9,352 nt of DNA from NCBI GenBank assembly GCA_035354435.1, contig DAOQAY010000117.1, positions 1 through 9,352 on the forward strand. The letters are read 5' to 3'. The DNA is from JAKLDO01 sp035354435. GTDB lineage: Bacteria > UBP6 > UBA1177. Under the pieces are notes generated by a model. That model was not told the DNA's origin, did not search any database, and worked only from the letters and a program-made list of their open reading frames with translations. Positions 1 through 5,096 of the stretch are shown here, one piece after another. The translations under genes and the position numbers were made by a program. How positions within the stretch are numbered: the stretch's first letter is position 1; each line of letters opens with the position of its first letter.

Positions 1-1
1 C

Positions 2-76
2 CGCATCAGCGCAGCACTCTATAACAACGAAACCGATTACGAAAAACTCGCGGAAGCACTCAAGAAGATTATCTAA
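2..76 (+). CDS. C-terminal end of a probable class V aminotransferase / cysteine desulfurase-like protein (partial)
   Basis: Only the last 24 codons and the TAA stop are in the window; the gene starts to the left. The fragment begins RISAALYNNE and ends in LAEALKKII. Known family feature: PLP-dependent class V aminotransferases, including SufS-type cysteine desulfurases, end with an Arg-hydrophobic-Ser segment, an LYN turn and an acidic Leu-rich helix (pattern R-x-S-x-x-LYN-x-E-x-D). The match is short, so the substrate cannot be inferred. No convincing intrinsic terminator follows the stop codon. Confidence 0.55.
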   Translation, partial: RISAALYNNETDYEKLAEALKKII

Positions 77-195
77 AACATTATGACACATTCTGAAAAC
101 AGGAAAAACCGCAAAAACCCTGCTAATTAAACAAAAATAATTCCCAATAAATTCAAGAACATTTAAAAATCTTAACCAAAAAAATTGATGTGCTC

Positions 196-225
196 TTGAA
201 GAACTAAAAATGGTATTTATATAAA
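196..225 (+). promoter_or_regulatory. Candidate sigma-70 promoter for the DUF2188 / repeat-protein unit
   Basis: A TTGAAG hexamer (196-201) is followed after 16 bases by TATATA (218-223), or after 18 by TATAAA (220-225). Transcription would start near 232. In such A/T-rich DNA these hexamers can arise by chance, so this is a weak call supported mainly by its position upstream of a two-gene unit. Confidence 0.35.
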
Positions 226-262
226 AGCACCTTTTGTGTGGTATTCAATACTATCAACAAAA

Positions 263-300
263 ATGGAGGTTATGTGTATAAAATTTACGCATTAAAATGA
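263..300 (+). other. Possible leader peptide ORF(s) in the 5' leader
   Basis: A good Shine-Dalgarno sequence, GGAGG at 265-269, lies in otherwise non-coding DNA. Two very short frames follow it. ATG at 272 (or in-frame ATG at 263) gives MCIKFTH ending at TAA 293-295. GTG at 274 gives a peptide reading YKIYALK after the start and ending at TGA 298-300. Spacing to the starts is short (2 and 4 bases), which counts against efficient translation. The stops lie immediately before the hairpin at 303-328, the layout expected of a leader peptide controlling RNA folding. Confidence 0.25.
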
Positions 301-302
301 AC

Positions 303-328
303 CGCACCTCTTAATTTAAAGAGGTGCG
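303..328 (+). promoter_or_regulatory. Perfect 10-bp inverted repeat (RNA hairpin) in the leader
   Basis: CGCACCTCTT (303-312) and AAGAGGTGCG (319-328) are exact reverse complements separated by the six-base loop AATTTA. No T-run follows on either strand, so it does not look like a simple intrinsic terminator. The arm AAGAGGTG resembles a ribosome binding site that would be hidden in the stem, but no good start codon follows. A role as an RNA structural element or a protein operator is equally possible. Confidence 0.5.
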
Positions 329-340
329 ACATAACACAAC

Positions 341-373
341 TGATATTGTGTGTCTTGGCAGTCCGCAATATCA
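341..373 (+). promoter_or_regulatory. Second hairpin in the leader, with an alternative overlapping pairing
   Basis: TGATATTGTG (341-350) pairs with CGCAATATCA (364-373) through ten pairs including one G-U, with a 13-base loop. A competing hairpin uses ACACAA (334-339) and TTGTGT (346-351), sharing bases with the first arm, so the two cannot form together. Mutually exclusive pairings are typical of attenuators, but this is seen by eye only and no folding energy was computed. Confidence 0.35.
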
Positions 374-421
374 TAAAAAACGAAGCTTGTAAATATTATT
401 AATTTTTGAATGGTGAAAATC

Positions 422-646
422 ATGTCGAAAAAGAATCAATGGGTTTCTCCGGCAGGTGGAAAATGGAAACATCAGGGAGAAGGCAACACACGGGCAACAG
501 GTGTGTATGACACCCAGAAAGAAGCAAGAACTGCTGCAAGGGAAGCTGCAATCAAAAACGAATCTGAGCTGATCGTTCAGAATAAACACGGACAGATTCG
601 TGAGAAAAACAGCTACGGCAATGATCCAAAAAACATTAAAGGTTAA
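422..646 (+). CDS. DUF2188 family small protein
   Basis: A 74-residue basic protein that matches the DUF2188 pattern: a GGKW turn near the start (here PAGGKWKHQGEGN), a TRATGVYDTQKEA segment leading into an Ala-rich helix (ARTAAREAAIKNESELIV), then HGQIREKNSYGNDP at the end. The H-G-x-I-R-E-x-N-S-Y-G-x-D-P ending is the clearest hallmark. The family has no firmly established function and occurs as short stand-alone proteins. I prefer the ATG at 422 over the in-frame ATG at 410, because a weak GGTG site (412-415) sits six bases before 422 and nothing suitable precedes 410. The downstream gene begins ten bases after its stop, so the two are probably co-transcribed. There is no signal peptide, so it is probably cytoplasmic. 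Confidence 0.8.
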   Translation: MSKKNQWVSPAGGKWKHQGEGNTRATGVYDTQKEARTAAREAAIKNESELIVQNKHGQIREKNSYGNDPKNIKG

Positions 647-656
647 TGGAGGAAAA

Positions 657-1043
657 ATGGCAACATATCACACCAATAGAAGAATAAAGTGGGATGATTT
701 CGGGATGGCCCATCATGCTAATGGAAGAACAGCATTCAGTCTTGGGATTGCTTATCATGCTAATGGAAGAACAGCGTATAGCCTTGGAGTTGCATATCAT
801 GATAATGGAAGGACAGCACACAGTCTTGGAGTTGCTTATCATGCTAATGGGAGAACAGCATATAGTCTTGGTGTAGCTTACCATGATAATGGAAGAACGG
901 CATACAGCTTAGGATCTTTTTATGATAAAGCTGGCAAAATCATACCTGGCAAATCCACTTTTTCTGTTACACTTGGACCAGGAATAGTAATGCATCTGAT
1001 TCCTAATTTTAAAATAACTGTGTATGATAGAAAAATATCATGA
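657..1043 (+). CDS. Small tandem-repeat protein of unknown function (14-residue repeats)
   Basis: A 128-residue protein I do not recognise. The ATG at 657 is chosen because a GGAGG site (648-652) lies four bases upstream and just beyond the DUF2188 stop; the longer frame starting at 600 would overlap that gene. After a 15-residue start (MATYHTNRRIKWDDF) come five 14-residue repeats, residues 16-85, with consensus G-x-A-Y-H-(A/D)-N-G-R-T-A-x-S-L, then a degenerate sixth unit (GSFYDKAGKI). The last 30 residues or so are hydrophobic and Ser/Thr-rich and may be a separate beta-rich cap. The short Tyr/His plus Asn-Gly period recalls MORN-like and YwqK-type repeats, which form beta-hairpin ladders, but the period and the invariant RTA differ. 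No signal peptide or membrane segment is evident. Its tight spacing to DUF2188 suggests related roles. Confidence 0.75.
   Translation: MATYHTNRRIKWDDFGMAHHANGRTAFSLGIAYHANGRTAYSLGVAYHDNGRTAHSLGVAYHANGRTAYSLGVAYHDNGRTAYSLGSFYDKAGKIIPGKSTFSVTLGPGIVMHLIPNFKITVYDRKIS
702..911 (+). repeat. Five in-frame 42-bp tandem repeats
   Basis: Units lie at 702-743, 744-785, 786-827, 828-869 and 870-911, all in frame with the 657-1043 gene. Most differences between units are silent or confined to a few positions. Residue 6 of the unit is Ala in units 1, 2 and 4 and Asp in units 3 and 5, so units 2-3 and 4-5 look like two copies of an 84-bp double unit. A sixth, decayed unit follows at about 912-953. The repeats also open spurious frames on both strands. 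Confidence 0.95.
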
Positions 1044-1067
1044 TGATTTAGTCATTTATTAGAATAT

Positions 1068-1089
1068 CCGACATTTTTTCGGTTTTTTT
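1068..1089 (+). terminator. Weak candidate intrinsic terminator after the repeat-protein gene
   Basis: CCGA (1068-1071) pairs with TCGG (1079-1082) and is followed directly by seven T residues (1083-1089), 25 bases after the stop codon. The T-run and position fit a terminator, but the four-pair stem is short. Confidence 0.4.
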
Positions 1090-1108
1090 ATTGATCATCC
1101 CCGCAACC

Positions 1109-1180
1109 CCATCCTCAAAATCCCCGGCGATGTTGATTCCACAAAAACCGCAGATTTACTTTAGAGAATTAATGGCTGAC
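1109..1180. repeat. Dispersed direct repeat, copy A (downstream of fic)
   Basis: About 72 bases that recur at 2638-2708 in the same orientation, with roughly nine mismatches and one single-base gap by hand alignment (about 86% identity). The longest exact block is CCGCAGATTTACTTTAG (1148-1164). Both ends fade abruptly: sequence after GGCTGAC (1174-1180) no longer matches. The copies bracket the fic gene. Copy A also supplies the stop codon of the small ORF at 1161-1301. Confidence 0.85.
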
Positions 1181-1301
1181 TATCCGTCACAACTGAGACT
1201 ATTTTTGATATGTCACTGAAAAAGACTTCGGCATATTTTTCTCCAAGGTACAGATCGGGATCTGATACAAAATTTCCCAGTCCTGAGTTATCAAGCAGCA
1301 T
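1161..1301 (-). CDS. Hypothetical 46-residue ORF or gene remnant downstream of fic
   Basis: On the minus strand an ATG at 1299-1301 opens a 46-codon frame starting MLLDNSGLGNFVSDPDLYLG and ending SQPLIL at the TAA 1161-1163. Its composition (acidic and hydrophobic residues alternating, a DPDLYLGEKYAE segment) looks like real protein. The frame is open only back to a TGA at about 1317-1319, so it is short. An AGTGG element five bases before the ATG is a poor ribosome site. It starts 46 bases after the fic stop on the same strand. I cannot assign a family. It may be a small partner gene, or the surviving C-terminal part of a larger gene; the last codons lie inside the dispersed repeat, which suggests the original end was replaced. 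Confidence 0.35.
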   Translation of the reverse strand: MLLDNSGLGNFVSDPDLYLGEKYAEVFFSDISKIVSVVTDSQPLIL

Positions 1302-1304
1302 TAA

Positions 1305-1325
1305 TACCACTAAAACTCAGTGGTA
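1305..1325 (-). terminator. Weak hairpin just after the fic gene
   Basis: TACCACT (1305-1311) and AGTGGTA (1319-1325) form a perfect seven-pair stem with a seven-base loop, about 22 bases beyond the fic stop codon. No T-run follows on the minus strand, so if it acts at all it is a poor terminator or a 3'-end stabilising hairpin. Confidence 0.25.
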
Positions 1326-1347
1326 ATGGAACCTGATGCACAATGAT

Positions 1348-2478
1348 TTAAAAGAGTTTCAGATAATCCCTAAATACAAAAACACGATTCCTTTGATATC
1401 CTGTTGTTTCTACTAGTATTTTTCTTTCCACAAACACCTGTACGAGATCATTCGCAGCTTTAGGAGACAACCCTGTCATAGATTGCACAGTTTTTACTGA
1501 AACAATCGGTTTTTTGAAAAGCTTATGAAAAAAATCCAGCCCTTGTTTTGACCTTTTTCCCAATAAAATTATCTGTTCTTTTTCAATATGTTCTTTTAAA
1601 TCCATCATTTTCTTCAGCGTTGCAGCTGAATTTTCGGCTGTTTCAACAACTCCTGCCAGAAAAAAACGAATCCATTGGCTAAGATCATTCTTTGTTCGTA
1701 CAAAAGTAAGGTTGTCATAATACAAACCTTTATTTCTTTCAAAAAATTCAGACAGATATAAAAGCGGTTTATCAAGTATTCCTGCTGAAACAAGATAAAG
1801 TGTTATAAGGAGCCGACCGATTCTTCCATTTCCATCGAGAAACGGGTGTATTGTCTCAAATTGATAGTGTGCAATAGCAATTCTTATAAGATCCGGTATC
1901 TTCAGTTCATCGTTGTTCAGGAACAATTCAAAATCTGAAAGAAGTTCCGGCAATTCATTATATGCAGGAGGAACAAATACAGCATCCGCAAGTCCGGCTC
2001 CGCCAATCCAGTTTTGTGATGTTCTGAATTCTCCCGGAGTTTTGTGCTCGCCCCTTCCGCTTGAAAGCAGAATCCGGTGAGTGTCTTTTAAAAGTCTTGA
2101 AGAGAGCGGAAGCTTTTCCAGATTTTCAATTGCAGAGTTCATCGCTTCAACATAGTTATTAACCTCTTTCCAGTCATCCCTTTTTTCAGGATTAATATCA
2201 TTTTCATTGTTCAAAGCTTCTTCGATATTTGTTCTTGTTCCTTCAATTCTGCTTGATACCACAGCTTCTTTAAAAACATGCATCAGGATAAACATGTCGG
2301 TATCAGGTACAAAACGGGAAAAAGAATTCAACTCTCCAAGCTTGAATGATGCCTTTTCAAGAATAGCATTTATAGCTTCGTCATCCCAGGAAAAAGGATG
2401 ATTGATCTTTTCAGGCAGGAAATACTGATATTTATATCCTTTTTCATATCTGCCGGATTTAAAATCCTTTATATTCAT
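1348..2478 (-). CDS. fic: Class II Fic domain AMP-transferase with N-terminal inhibitory helix and C-terminal winged helix
   Basis: A 376-residue Fic-fold enzyme, very close in length to the stand-alone Fic proteins exemplified by Shewanella oneidensis Fic. Known activity: transfer of AMP from ATP to a hydroxyl side chain of a target protein (AMPylation), often with de-AMPylation. Seen in the sequence: a Fic N-terminal region; the inhibitory motif S-x-x-x-E-G at residues 75-80 (SSRIEG), whose Glu79 is expected to block ATP gamma-phosphate placement; and the complete catalytic loop HPFLDGNGRIGR at 211-222, with His211 as base and the Asn/Arg needed for ATP. The C-terminal ~70 residues resemble a winged helix-turn-helix (VKTVQSMTGLSPKAANDLV), suggesting DNA binding or self-regulation. 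Start: ATG at 2478 with GGAGGG (2483-2488) four bases upstream. No antitoxin gene is adjacent, as expected when inhibition is built in. The target protein is unknown. Confidence 0.93.
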   Translation of the reverse strand: MNIKDFKSGRYEKGYKYQYFLPEKINHPFSWDDEAINAILEKASFKLGELNSFSRFVPDTDMFILMHVFKEAVVSSRIEGTRTNIEEALNNENDINPEKRDDWKEVNNYVEAMNSAIENLEKLPLSSRLLKDTHRILLSSGRGEHKTPGEFRTSQNWIGGAGLADAVFVPPAYNELPELLSDFELFLNNDELKIPDLIRIAIAHYQFETIHPFLDGNGRIGRLLITLYLVSAGILDKPLLYLSEFFERNKGLYYDNLTFVRTKNDLSQWIRFFLAGVVETAENSAATLKKMMDLKEHIEKEQIILLGKRSKQGLDFFHKLFKKPIVSVKTVQSMTGLSPKAANDLVQVFVERKILVETTGYQRNRVFVFRDYLKLF

Positions 2479-2573
2479 TCAACCCTCCAAAATAAAACAC
2501 ACACAAACTTGTTTTACTTAACAGCAACAAAGTAATCCACCAATATCAGTATTTTACTTTTGCACTGTTCCAT

Positions 2574-2601
2574 ATAATAAGCTTGCTTGGTTATTTATCA
2601 A
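2574..2601 (-). promoter_or_regulatory. Candidate sigma-70 promoter for fic
   Basis: On the minus strand TTGATA (2596-2601) and TATTAT (2574-2579) are separated by 16 bases, about 95 bases before the fic start codon. The hexamers are near consensus, but the region is A/T-rich and no transcription data support it. Confidence 0.35.
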
Positions 2602-2637
2602 CTTAAATCTGAAAACACACTTTACATTTCCACAATT

Positions 2638-2708
2638 CCATCCTCAAATTCCCGGCGAAGTTGATTCCCCAAACCCCGCAGATTTACTTTAGCAAATTAC
2701 CGGCTGAC
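2638..2708. repeat. Dispersed direct repeat, copy B (upstream of fic)
   Basis: 71 bases matching copy A at 1109-1180 in the same orientation. Shared blocks include CCATCCTCAAA, GTTGATTCC, CCGCAGATTTACTTTAG and GGCTGAC. Read on the minus strand, both copies can encode a similar end (QPLIL-stop in A, QPVIC-stop in B), although only copy A has an open frame leading into it. The pair could be an intergenic repeat family or the edges of an inserted segment carrying fic. Confidence 0.85.
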
Positions 2709-2817
2709 CGCTCCACCATAATTCAACAGTTGTTCAATTGTTCAATTATAAGTCTGCACTATAACATTTGATTTGAAATTGGACGAATCATTTTCATCAA
2801 GGAAATTAAGGGTATAG

Positions 2818-2937
2818 ACATTCAAAAAACTCAGAACATCTGATAAAAGGAAGAGATTCCTTGAGCTTCTGCTTCCATATATAGATCAATCAAATTCGTG
2901 GAATGAACTGATCTATAAAATGGCAAAGATAAATTAA
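2818..2937 (+). pseudogene. Probable 3' remnant of an unknown gene, possibly frameshifted
   Basis: A 39-codon open stretch without its own start reads TFKKLRTSDKRKRFLELLLP and ends in NELIYKMAKIN-stop at 2935-2937. Its helical, charged composition looks like the C-terminus of a real protein. It is closed upstream by TAG at 2815-2817. A single-base shift in the run of six A residues (2824-2829) would join it to another open stretch starting near 2776 (reading FIKEIKGIDIQK), which is what a decayed gene with a homopolymer indel would look like. I cannot name the family. The short length means chance cannot be excluded. Confidence 0.3.
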
Positions 2938-3017
2938 CCTTGTAAAATCACATCGAACTTGTAAAAACAACCTTGTAAAATTACAAAATATATGTAATAA
3001 TAACCTTGTAAAATTAC
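2936..3017 (+). repeat. Four iterated copies of an AACCTTGTAAAATTAC motif upstream of the ATPase gene
   Basis: Copies: 2936-2951 (one change), 2956-2970 (diverged, AACTTGTAAAAACAA), 2969-2984 (exact) and 3002-3017 (exact). The TTGT cores start at 2940, 2959, 2973 and 3006, so the intervals are 19, 14 and 33 bases. Copy 3 overlaps a possible -35 element and copy 4 lies near the expected transcription start, the usual arrangement for operators. The outer bases GTAA/TTAC give each site partial dyad symmetry. Confidence 0.75.
2973..3000 (+). promoter_or_regulatory. Candidate promoter for the AAA_14/DUF4143 ATPase gene
   Basis: TTGTAA (2973-2978) and TAATAA (2995-3000) are 16 bases apart and lie 43 bases upstream of the ATG at 3043. 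The elements overlap or abut copies of the iterated motif, so a regulator binding there could block initiation. Confidence 0.35.
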
Positions 3018-3042
3018 GCTGAGTTTGAAAGCGAGGTGATTT

Positions 3043-4353
3043 ATGAAAAGGAATATCTTAGAGATTTTAGTTAGTTGGAAAGATTCCACATCAAGAAAGC
3101 CGATAATTATCCGCGGGGCGCGGCAGGTTGGAAAAACTTATTCGATTAAAGAGTTCGGTTCTGAACACTTTTCAAATGTCGTGGCACTCGATTTTGAAAG
3201 GGACAGGTCGCTTTCTGCAATATTTGAAAAAGATCTGGACCCTAAAAAGATAATCTTTGATCTTGAGATTCATACTGGTTCGAGGATAGTTCCGGGCGAA
3301 ACGCTTCTTTTTTTTGATGAGATTCAGGCGTGTGAACGGGCTTTGATGAGTCTGCGCTATTTTTACGAAGAAATTCCACAACTCCATGTAATTGCTGCCG
3401 GTTCTCTTCTCGAGTTTGCAATGAGTCGCATATCATTTCCTGTCGGCAGAGTATCGTTCGAATGGATGCGCCCCATGACATTCAAAGAATTTCTCATTGC
3501 CTGCAATAAGGAGATTCTTGCTGAAAATATACCTTCGGTTTTCATGCAGAAGCCTCTTTCTGAAACACTTCACAACTCACTTTTAGAGCAGCTTCGTCTT
3601 TATTTTATTGTCGGAGGGATGCCGGAAGCTGTGAAAAAATTTGTTGAAACAGGATCGGCTTCAGCAGTTAAAAAAGTTCATGATGATATAATTTACTCGT
3701 ATATTCAGTCACTTGTAAAATATGATTCAAAAACAGACATTGAGAGTCTTGAACAGATCATCAAAGTAATACCTTCCAAAGTCGGCCACCAGATAAAATA
3801 TACACATCTTGATCCTGTGAGAAGAATCGAAGTGACAAAAACTTCGCTGAACATTCTTGAAAAAGCGCAGCTTGTAAACCTTATTCACTCGACAACTGTT
3901 TCAGGACTTCCGCTCGGGGCTGATATCAGCTCAAAAATATTCAAACCTCTGTTCCTTGATATCGGACTGATGCAGTCGGTCTGCGGTATTGATCCTAAAG
4001 AAAGCATAACTGCGGCAGATCTTAACAATGTCTATAAAGGCGCAGTAGCGGAACAGTTTGTTGGGCAGGAACTTCTTGCAGCAGGCGGATCAGAAAACAA
4101 CAAGCTCTACTACTGGAGCAGGCAGAAAAAAAGCAGCAGTTCAGAAGTTGACTTTGTTTTCGTCAGAAACGGAAAAATTTACCCGATAGAAGTAAAAAGC
4201 GGATCAAAAGGCAGAATGAAAAGCATGCACATTTTTCTTGAAGAACACCCTGAAATCGAAAAAGGATTTGTCCTCTCCTCGACCTTTTCAGAAAATCAGC
4301 TTGTCGACAAAATGGTCTTTGCCCCTATCTATTCGGAGCTGGTGAGCTATTGA
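3043..4353 (+). CDS. AAA_14 / DUF4143 ATP-binding protein
   Basis: A 436-residue protein of the widespread family with an N-terminal P-loop ATPase (AAA_14) and a C-terminal DUF4143 region. Seen: Walker A GARQVGKT at residues 25-32; Walker B LLFFDEIQ at 88-95 with Asp92-Glu93; a sensor-like AAGSLLEF at 118-125; FIVGGMPEAV at 188-197, typical of the junction to DUF4143; and near the end a PD-(D/E)xK-like pattern, EVDF (368-371) followed by PIEVKSG (381-387), with Asp370, Glu383 and Lys385 in the right spacing for a nuclease-type core. The family's biochemical role is not settled; it varies widely between strains and is often linked with mobile or defence DNA. Start: GAGGTGA (3033-3039) precedes ATG 3043. 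Its stop lies only six bases from the end of the convergent DUF1847 gene. Length is normal and no key motif is missing. Confidence 0.93.
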   Translation: MKRNILEILVSWKDSTSRKPIIIRGARQVGKTYSIKEFGSEHFSNVVALDFERDRSLSAIFEKDLDPKKIIFDLEIHTGSRIVPGETLLFFDEIQACERALMSLRYFYEEIPQLHVIAAGSLLEFAMSRISFPVGRVSFEWMRPMTFKEFLIACNKEILAENIPSVFMQKPLSETLHNSLLEQLRLYFIVGGMPEAVKKFVETGSASAVKKVHDDIIYSYIQSLVKYDSKTDIESLEQIIKVIPSKVGHQIKYTHLDPVRRIEVTKTSLNILEKAQLVNLIHSTTVSGLPLGADISSKIFKPLFLDIGLMQSVCGIDPKESITAADLNNVYKGAVAEQFVGQELLAAGGSENNKLYYWSRQKKSSSSEVDFVFVRNGKIYPIEVKSGSKGRMKSMHIFLEEHPEIEKGFVLSSTFSENQLVDKMVFAPIYSELVSY

Positions 4354-4359
4354 TGGAGT

Positions 4360-5001
4360 TTATTTTTTGAAGAATCTGTCTTTGAAAAATCCCTGACTCT
4401 GATACAGGGCTGCCACGGGATTATGGCCGGTGGCGCGGTCTTTTACTACAAGCGGTGTTGTTTCAGTTCTGCTGTATTTCAGAAAGAGTATGTCGTGTCC
4501 CACGCAGAGTCCCATCATTATGTTCAGTTCTGTCTGTTCCTTTTCAAGAACTTCCGCCTGCATAATCGGATTGCAGAATATATTTCCCGGCATGTCAAGA
4601 TCCTTGGGGTCCAGTTCACCGCACAGACATGACACTGAAACAACTTCGAAACCGTTATACTCAAGAATATCGGACAGCAGCTTCGACTCAGGCACCAGTG
4701 AATAACAGGTGGCAATGCCGATTTTTTTCATCCCTCTGAGTCTTGCGTATTCCATTATTTCATCCACTCTCGACCACGAGTATTTTTCCTTCTGCTTTTC
4801 AGGATCGAGTATTCTGCTCATCAGCCCGAACCATCCTTTAATTATGGAACGGTTCTCCGGCAGTCTGTATTTCTCCGTTGTCTCCCTGATCAGATCGGGA
4901 TATTTCTCAGTGGGGCAGTATGACGGCAGCTTCTTGTCCATTTCCTTTGAACCGCACCGTTTAACGGTACATTTAACGCACTGCGGACTGTTTTTTTCCA
5001 T
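4360..5001 (-). CDS. DUF1847 family cysteine-rich (putative metal-binding) protein
   Basis: A 213-residue protein matching DUF1847. The N-terminus carries Cys8, Cys11, Cys16 and Cys29 (CVKCTVKRC then SYCP), a likely metal site. Family landmarks follow: an IMEYARLRGMKKIGIATC segment (82-99), a GFEVVSVSCLCGE segment (117-129) with two further cysteines, CNPIMQAEVL (143-152), LNIMMGLCVGHDILFLKYS (159-177) and KDRATGHNP (187-195). The invariant LCVGHD and the NPIxQA box make the assignment firm. Function is not established; the cysteines suggest Zn or Fe-S binding, or a redox role. Probably cytoplasmic, with no signal peptide. Start: ATG at 5001 with a strong AGGGGG (5008-5013) six bases upstream. 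It lies downstream of the C25 peptidase on the same strand, 95 bases away, and converges with the ATPase gene without room for a terminator between them. Confidence 0.9.
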   Translation of the reverse strand: MEKNSPQCVKCTVKRCGSKEMDKKLPSYCPTEKYPDLIRETTEKYRLPENRSIIKGWFGLMSRILDPEKQKEKYSWSRVDEIMEYARLRGMKKIGIATCYSLVPESKLLSDILEYNGFEVVSVSCLCGELDPKDLDMPGNIFCNPIMQAEVLEKEQTELNIMMGLCVGHDILFLKYSRTETTPLVVKDRATGHNPVAALYQSQGFFKDRFFKK

Positions 5002-5071
5002 GATATTCCCCCTTTCAGTCTTTTAATTTCTGACAGCACCTGCGTTTTTACGGTTTACGCCGTCAACCATA

Positions 5072-5087
5072 AAAAGTCAACACTTTT
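5072..5087 (-). terminator. Weak candidate terminator after the C25 peptidase gene
   Basis: AAAAGT (5072-5077) and ACTTTT (5082-5087) form a six-pair A/T-rich stem with a CAAC loop, ten bases beyond the peptidase stop. On the minus strand the stem runs into a short T-run. Being A/T-rich it is weak and may let transcription continue into the DUF1847 gene. Confidence 0.25.
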
Positions 5088-5096
5088 GGCATTACA

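Larger units (their letters stand above)
77..421 (+). other. Long non-coding stretch with candidate promoter and structured leader
   Basis: About 345 bases separate the aminotransferase end from the DUF2188 gene. The first 115 bases are A-rich and hold nothing I can name. From about 196 there is a possible sigma-70 promoter, then a tiny candidate ORF with a GGAGG site at 265-269, then two hairpins (303-328 and 341-373). If the promoter is real, the downstream gene has a 5' leader of roughly 190 bases, unusually long for a small gene. Confidence 0.5.
2479..3042. other. 564-base intergenic region between divergent fic and ATPase genes
   Basis: It contains, left to right: the fic ribosome site and candidate promoter; repeat copy B (2638-2708); an A/T-rich stretch with the related words TTCAACAGTTGTTCAATTG (from about 2721); a probable gene remnant (2818-2937); and four TTGTAAAA motif copies with a candidate promoter before the ATPase gene. 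No RNA gene or complete ORF is seen. Confidence 0.6.

Noticed and set aside
600..656. Upstream ATG at 600 extending the repeat protein by 19 residues
   Set aside because: It would overlap the DUF2188 gene by 47 bases, while ATG 657 has a proper GGAGG site and starts just after the stop.
636..884. Open frame on the minus strand opposite the tandem repeats, and a second plus-strand frame at 694-876
   Set aside because: A 42-bp repeat keeps any stop-free frame open through every copy, so these are mirror artefacts of the real repeat gene, which has a good ribosome site.
702..911. Regular repeats as a possible CRISPR array
   Set aside because: The units are directly adjacent with no unique spacers, are in frame with a gene, and vary mainly at silent or single residues.
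1063..1148. Minus-strand peptide-like reading through repeat copy A (INIAGDFEDGVAGMINKK)
   Set aside because: Copy B shifts out of this reading after a few residues because of the indel, there is no ribosome site, and short spurious peptides from intergenic repeats are common.
4354..4359. A shared bidirectional terminator between the convergent ATPase and DUF1847 genes
   Set aside because: Only six bases separate the stops and no stem-loop with a T-run is evident there.
4423..4705. Plus-strand frames opposite the DUF1847 gene
   Set aside because: They overlap a strongly conserved family gene on the other strand and have no recognisable features or ribosome site.
5041..5070. ACGG/CCGT hairpin and TTGAC-like words as a promoter or terminator near the DUF1847 start
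   Set aside because: The stem has only four pairs and no good -10 element lies at a suitable distance from the TTGAC words.
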